A DNA stretch of 41,724 bases from Pseudomonadota bacterium (GTDB lineage Bacteria > Myxococcota_A > UBA796 > GCA-2862545), in NCBI GenBank assembly GCA_005797785.1, contig SYKL01000055.1:1-41724 (forward strand). The letters run 5' to 3'. The notes beneath the pieces are model-generated. The model searched no databases, was not told where the DNA came from, and saw only the letters and a program-made list of their open reading frames with translations. The position numbers were made by a program, and so were the translations under genes. Of this stretch, positions 38,028-41,724 are shown piece by piece. The stretch's first letter is position 1. Each line of letters begins with the position of its first letter.

Positions 38028-38590
38028 GACTCCACTCTCGCCCAGTCTGGTCCGTCGAGTGCGGCAAACCGTCCGGGACGAGCCTCCGTTTTAGGGACGC
38101 GAACGCTGGCTTTCCAAGAACGACCGCTTTCGTGCGCGTCCACTTCCACGACAAAATCCCCTTCACTCACCTTTCGTTCGTGATCCAAGGCCACAACCGT
38201 CCAGGGGCCTACCCGAGCACCGCGGTGGGACACGATGGGCAGCGCGATGGGATCGGCATTATGCGGTTGAAACCAGATCTTTTCTTCCACGCTTGAAACT
38301 GTGCGCCCCTCGCCCAAACACACCCGGAATCGATAAGCCGGGGCCCCGTCCAACTGCCCAACAATGCACGCAGAACCTACTTCCAACGGCAGTTCCCGCC
38401 AGCGAATACGCTCGCGCACCAACCAGCCCGTCACCAACGTAGCCACCACGGCCACCGCAAAAACCGCGATCCCCGCCCATCCTCCGATCCACACCCCAGC
38501 TACCCACGGTGCACCGATCGCGAGCGATGACCCCACCACAAACCAGCTGGTAGGAAGCTGCTTTATCCGCCGCAGCGCCAGCAGATCCAC
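38024..38590 (-). CDS. Hypothetical membrane protein
   Basis: Two hydrophobic helices (SWFVVGSSLAIGAPWVAGVWIGGWAGIAVFAVAVVATLV); GTG at 38590 with ggggag RBS preferred over the longer ORF start at 38680. Confidence 0.6.
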   Translation of the reverse strand: MDLLALRRIKQLPTSWFVVGSSLAIGAPWVAGVWIGGWAGIAVFAVAVVATLVTGWLVRERIRWRELPLEVGSACIVGQLDGAPAYRFRVCLGEGRTVSSVEEKIWFQPHNADPIALPIVSHRGARVGPWTVVALDHERKVSEGDFVVEVDAHESGRSWKASVRVPKTEARPGRFAALDGPDWARVES

Positions 38591-38679
38591 TTCCGGTTCT
38601 CCCCATGAATTATTGTACGTCCACCAATCGTATACGGTTGCGCATCCGTAGGCCTGCGGATGAGGAAGTTGGAGCGACA

Positions 38680-40005
38680 ATGGGTCTGTGGGACACGCTG
38701 AAAACGCACGCTGGTGCGCAGTTTTTGGACGACATTCAGTGGTTGGACGACACCAACAACACCATTGTTTACCGATTCCCGGTGTTCAATCAAGCGATCA
38801 CTGACAAGAGCAAGTTGATCGTGCGCGAAGGCCAGGCGGTGGTATTCATCTCCGAAGGCCAACTTTCGGACGTGTTTGGTCCTGGCACCTACACGCTGGA
38901 CACGCAAAATGCGCCAATTTCGGCATTCTTCAAAAGCATCGCCTACGGACTAAACTACCCCTACAAAGGCGACATCTACTTCATCTCCACCCGCCAATTC
39001 ACCGACAACAAGTGGGGCACCAGCAACCCGATCATGATGCGGGACGCGGAATTCGGACCCGTGCGCATTCGCGCGTTTGGTACTTTCACCTACCGCATCA
39101 CCGATCCCGCAAGTTTCATTCGGCAGATCGTTGGCACGGACGGTCTGTTCACCACGGATGAAATCAACGGCCAGCTGAAACGCAAGCTCGTTAGCACTCT
39201 TGCGGACTCCATCGGTCAAGCCAAGATCCCCGTTCTCGATCTCGCCTCCAACTACATGAGCCTTGGAGATCAGCTCAGAGACCGATTGAACCCTCTCTTT
39301 AAGGAGTCCTACGGCGTCACCCTCACCGACTTCACCATCGAGAACATCAGCCTTCCCGAAGAGGTCGAGAAAGCGCCCGACCAACGCACCAAGATGGGCG
39401 TGCTCGGAAATCTCGACGCTTACGCAAAACTCAATGCCGCCGAAGCGATTCAAACCGCCGCCGCAAACCCTGGTTTGGGAGGCACAGGGGTAGGAATGGG
39501 CGTCGGGATGGGACTCGGCCAGATGGTCGGGCAGACGCTCGCCGGTGGTCAGGGTGGAGGCCAATTTAATCCTCACGCGGGCATGCAGGGACCGCCCTCA
39601 CCAGCGCCACCGCCGCTTCCCGGGGCCGCCAAGTACCACTATTCGGGCCCCTCCGGACAAGCCGAGCTTTCCCCGGCAGAAATCGCGCAACGCATCGGTC
39701 AGGCGCGCGACGCTGACCACTTGGTCTGGCAGGCGGGCTGGGCCGCATGGAAACCGTGGAAGGAAGTACCCGAATTGTCGGCGCTTCTCCCGCCGCCCCC
39801 AGCACCAGTTGCGACGAAATTCCACTACGCCGGACCGGGCGGCGACGGCGAAAAAACGGCAACGGAAATTGCTTCGTTCGCAAAGAGCTTGCCGGGCGAC
39901 CATTTCGTTTGGAAGGCCGGTTGGGATGCGTGGAAGCCTGCGAAGGAGGTGCCGGAAATCGTCGCGCTGATCGGGCCGGTGCCGCCCCCGCTTCCACCAC
40001 GTTAG
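38680..40005 (+). CDS. SPFH-domain protein (YdjI/virion-core-like) with two C-terminal GYF_2-like domains
   Basis: MGLWDTLKTHAGAQFLDDIQWLDDTNNTIVYRFP...LIVREGQAVVFISEGQLSDVFGPGTYTL; repeats YHYSGPSGQAELSPAEIAQ...LVWQAGWAAWKPWKEVPEL and FHYAGPGGDGEKTATEIAS...FVWKAGWDAWKPAKEVPEI. Confidence 0.87.
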   Translation: MGLWDTLKTHAGAQFLDDIQWLDDTNNTIVYRFPVFNQAITDKSKLIVREGQAVVFISEGQLSDVFGPGTYTLDTQNAPISAFFKSIAYGLNYPYKGDIYFISTRQFTDNKWGTSNPIMMRDAEFGPVRIRAFGTFTYRITDPASFIRQIVGTDGLFTTDEINGQLKRKLVSTLADSIGQAKIPVLDLASNYMSLGDQLRDRLNPLFKESYGVTLTDFTIENISLPEEVEKAPDQRTKMGVLGNLDAYAKLNAAEAIQTAAANPGLGGTGVGMGVGMGLGQMVGQTLAGGQGGGQFNPHAGMQGPPSPAPPPLPGAAKYHYSGPSGQAELSPAEIAQRIGQARDADHLVWQAGWAAWKPWKEVPELSALLPPPPAPVATKFHYAGPGGDGEKTATEIASFAKSLPGDHFVWKAGWDAWKPAKEVPEIVALIGPVPPPLPPR

Positions 40006-40074
40006 CCGGCATATCTTTGTGAAACTTAGGGGATCGGCGTTCGGTTGCCAGCGTTCGAACGACGGGTCAAGGAT

Positions 40075-40090
40075 CCAGAGGCGCCTCTGG
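40075..40090. repeat. 16-bp perfect palindrome CCAGAGGCGCCTCTGG
   Basis: Direct reading. Confidence 0.9.
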
Positions 40091-40194
40091 AAGCCTCCCG
40101 CCCGCGGGAAGGGTTGAACCCACCAATCCAAATTCCACATTCTACCTTCTTTCAGCCTGAGGTGCGGGCATCGGGCGCTATGAAAGGGGGTCCC

Positions 40195-40965
40195 ATGTCC
40201 GAATTTCAGCTTCCCGCTCGCCCGAGTGCCGAGCATCTAAGGAAGCAAGCCAAAGATCGTGTGCATGCCGCACGGAGCCAAGGGGCGGCTCTGCCGTTGC
40301 ATGAAGCCCAATGGGCGCTAGCGCGAGAGTATGGGTTCGCCAGTTGGAACCGGCTGATGTCTCACGTGCAGGGGGATGCTCCGTCCAACAACCTGAAACG
40401 GGCGGTTGAGGCGATTCAGCGTGGCGAAATTGTGATCTTGTTCGACGACGAAGGTCGAGAGAACGAGGGCGATTTCGTACTCGCCGCACAGTATGCCACT
40501 CCCGAAGCTATTAATTTCATGGTTCGCTACGGCCGAGGCACGCTCTGCCTGGCAATGGATGCAGAAACCATCGCACGGTTGGGACTCCAGTTGATGAAAG
40601 AGCGAACGGACTTGAATGAACCCTCGTTTTGCCTGTCGATCGACGCGGCAACGGGGATCACCACGGGCGTCTCGGCAACCGACCGAGCTCGCACCATACA
40701 GGCGGCCATCGCCGATCGCTCGGGGCCGCACTCCATTCGGACCCCGGGCCACATCTTCCCGCTGCGCGCTGAACCCGGCGGTCCAGCGGTCAGAGCGGGA
40801 CACACCGAGGGATCGGTGGAGCTAATGAAGCGGGCGGGGCTCAAACCCGGCGCGGTGATCATCGAAATCCTCAATGAGGATGGTTCAATGGCACGTTTAG
40901 CTGACCTGTCAACCGTCGCGAAAGCACACGGCTTGCCGCTGGTGCGAATGTCCGACCTCATGTAG
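40195..40965 (+). CDS. ribB: 3,4-dihydroxy-2-butanone 4-phosphate synthase (RibB) with N-terminal helical extension domain
   Basis: VILFDDEGRENEGDFVLAAQYATPEAINFMVRYGRGTLCLAM, RTPGHIFPLRA, GHTEGSVELMKRAGLKPGAVIIEILNEDGSMAR; N-terminus LPARPSAEHLRKQAKDRVHAARSQG...AQWALAREYGFASWNRLMSHVQ. Confidence 0.9.
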   Translation: MSEFQLPARPSAEHLRKQAKDRVHAARSQGAALPLHEAQWALAREYGFASWNRLMSHVQGDAPSNNLKRAVEAIQRGEIVILFDDEGRENEGDFVLAAQYATPEAINFMVRYGRGTLCLAMDAETIARLGLQLMKERTDLNEPSFCLSIDAATGITTGVSATDRARTIQAAIADRSGPHSIRTPGHIFPLRAEPGGPAVRAGHTEGSVELMKRAGLKPGAVIIEILNEDGSMARLADLSTVAKAHGLPLVRMSDLM

Positions 40966-40977
40966 TCGTGGCCTGCG

Positions 40978-41011
40978 GCGTTAATTCGTAAAGTACTTTA
41001 CGAATTAACGC
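40978..41011. repeat. 34-bp perfect palindrome between convergent genes
   Basis: GCGTTAATTCGTAAAGTACTTTACGAATTAACGC is its own reverse complement. Confidence 0.97.
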
Positions 41012-41723
41012 TCCGCGCCGCTTCCACTGCAAACAACAGCGCTTCCGGCGTACAGGGGATCGCTAGCTTAGGCACGGTCTTTTCCGTCCCAAACCCGGCG
41101 ACCGCATCCCTGAGCGCCATCACCACGCCGATCGCGAGGACCAACGGGGGTTCTCCGACGGCCTTGCTTCCGTGGATCGACCCCTCCTGAGCCGCGTCGG
41201 TCAACAGCGCCACGCGGAAATCTTTGGGTACGTCGCCGATCGCAGGGATCTTGTAGGTGGATGGCCCACGAGTGATCAAGCGGCCCTTCTCATCAAAACG
41301 GACGTCCTCATTGGTTAACCAGCCCATCCCTTGCACAAAGGCACCCTCGACCTGTCCGCGATCGATCGCCGGATTCAAGGAATCTCCGACATCATGGAGG
41401 ATGTCCACCCGGCGCACGCGGTGCTCGCCGGTCAGGCCGCAGACTTCCACCTCCACAACGGCCGCACCATACGCATAGTAAAAGAACGGGGTTCCCTCGC
41501 CTTTATCGCGGTCATAGGCGATCCCTGGCGTTCGGTAAAAACCCGTGGCCGACAGGGACACCCGTTGAATCCAGGCGGTTCGAGCGACATCTCCGAATGA
41601 AACACTGCCCGACGACGAACGGGCTTCTCCTCCGATAAAAGACACCTCCGGAGGTCGGCAGCCGAGCATTCCCGCGGCAACCTCTTTCAGGCGTTCCACC
41701 AATACATTGCACGCCTCGCGCAC
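40998..41723 (-). CDS. Xanthine dehydrogenase / aldehyde oxidase molybdopterin-binding subunit, C-terminal part (5' end beyond window)
   Basis: FFYYAYGAAVVEVEVCGLTGEHRVRRVDILHDVGDSLNPAIDRGQVEGAFVQGMGWLTNE, STYKIPAIGDVPKDFRVAL, SKAVGEPPLVLAIGV. Confidence 0.92.
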   Translation of the reverse strand: MREACNVLVERLKEVAAGMLGCRPPEVSFIGGEARSSSGSVSFGDVARTAWIQRVSLSATGFYRTPGIAYDRDKGEGTPFFYYAYGAAVVEVEVCGLTGEHRVRRVDILHDVGDSLNPAIDRGQVEGAFVQGMGWLTNEDVRFDEKGRLITRGPSTYKIPAIGDVPKDFRVALLTDAAQEGSIHGSKAVGEPPLVLAIGVVMALRDAVAGFGTEKTVPKLAIPCTPEALLFAVEAARSVNS

Positions 41724-41724
41724 C

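Noticed and set aside
34860-38183. Long plus-strand ORFs (392 and 375 aa) antisense to the FG-GAP and S8 protease genes
   Set aside because: Minus-strand products have clear domain motifs; plus-strand translations look like shadow ORFs.
38882-38900. TGGCACCTACACGC, sigma-54-like
   Set aside because: GG-GC spacing is one nt short and it is inside the SPFH coding sequence.
40006-40194. FMN (RFN) riboswitch upstream of ribB
   Set aside because: None of the conserved RFN boxes are recognisable; only generic palindromes.
1-41724. tRNA, rRNA, transposase/integrase or CRISPR array
   Set aside because: None seen on reading; tRNAscan-SE, Infernal and ISfinder searches would be needed to exclude formally.

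Overview
A 41.7 kb, GC-rich, gene-dense chromosomal window that looks myxobacterium-like (inference from two MYXO-CTERM-like tails, an AgmX/PglI-type C-terminal domain, a Ser/Thr kinase, many lipoproteins and sigma-54 promoters). I support about 33 protein genes; the many long ORFs on the opposite strand are shadow ORFs. Left to right: truncated gpmI, threonine aldolase, AgmX-like protein, vWA/anchor-D lipoprotein, malate dehydrogenase, ComF, a 60-aa protein, a membrane protein, a YggU/PHP/SCP2 cluster, a GldA/F/G-type ABC operon with a Ser/Thr kinase, GH18 protein, CrcB, PspA, two tandem GT-C-like membrane proteins followed by a thioredoxin-octaheme cytochrome fusion, a histidine/aromatic ammonia-lyase with a degenerate paralog and an alpha/beta hydrolase, an NHL lipoprotein, a methyltransferase, secreted/lipoprotein genes including a subtilisin-like protease, an SPFH-GYF protein, a RibB fusion, and a partial xanthine dehydrogenase large subunit. 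No tRNA, rRNA, CRISPR or transposon was seen. The observations I rate highest are: (1) an ammonia-lyase paralog that has lost the MIO-forming Ser and the catalytic Tyr loop, overlapping the gene of an apparently intact partner; (2) two near-perfect sigma-54 promoters with adjacent inverted repeats, one driving an isolated 60-aa ORF; (3) a thioredoxin (CPHC)-octaheme fusion in an operon with duplicated GT-C proteins; (4) RibB fused to an unusual N-terminal helical domain; (5) a perfect 34-bp palindrome between convergent genes. All family assignments are by motif recognition only; no searches were run.
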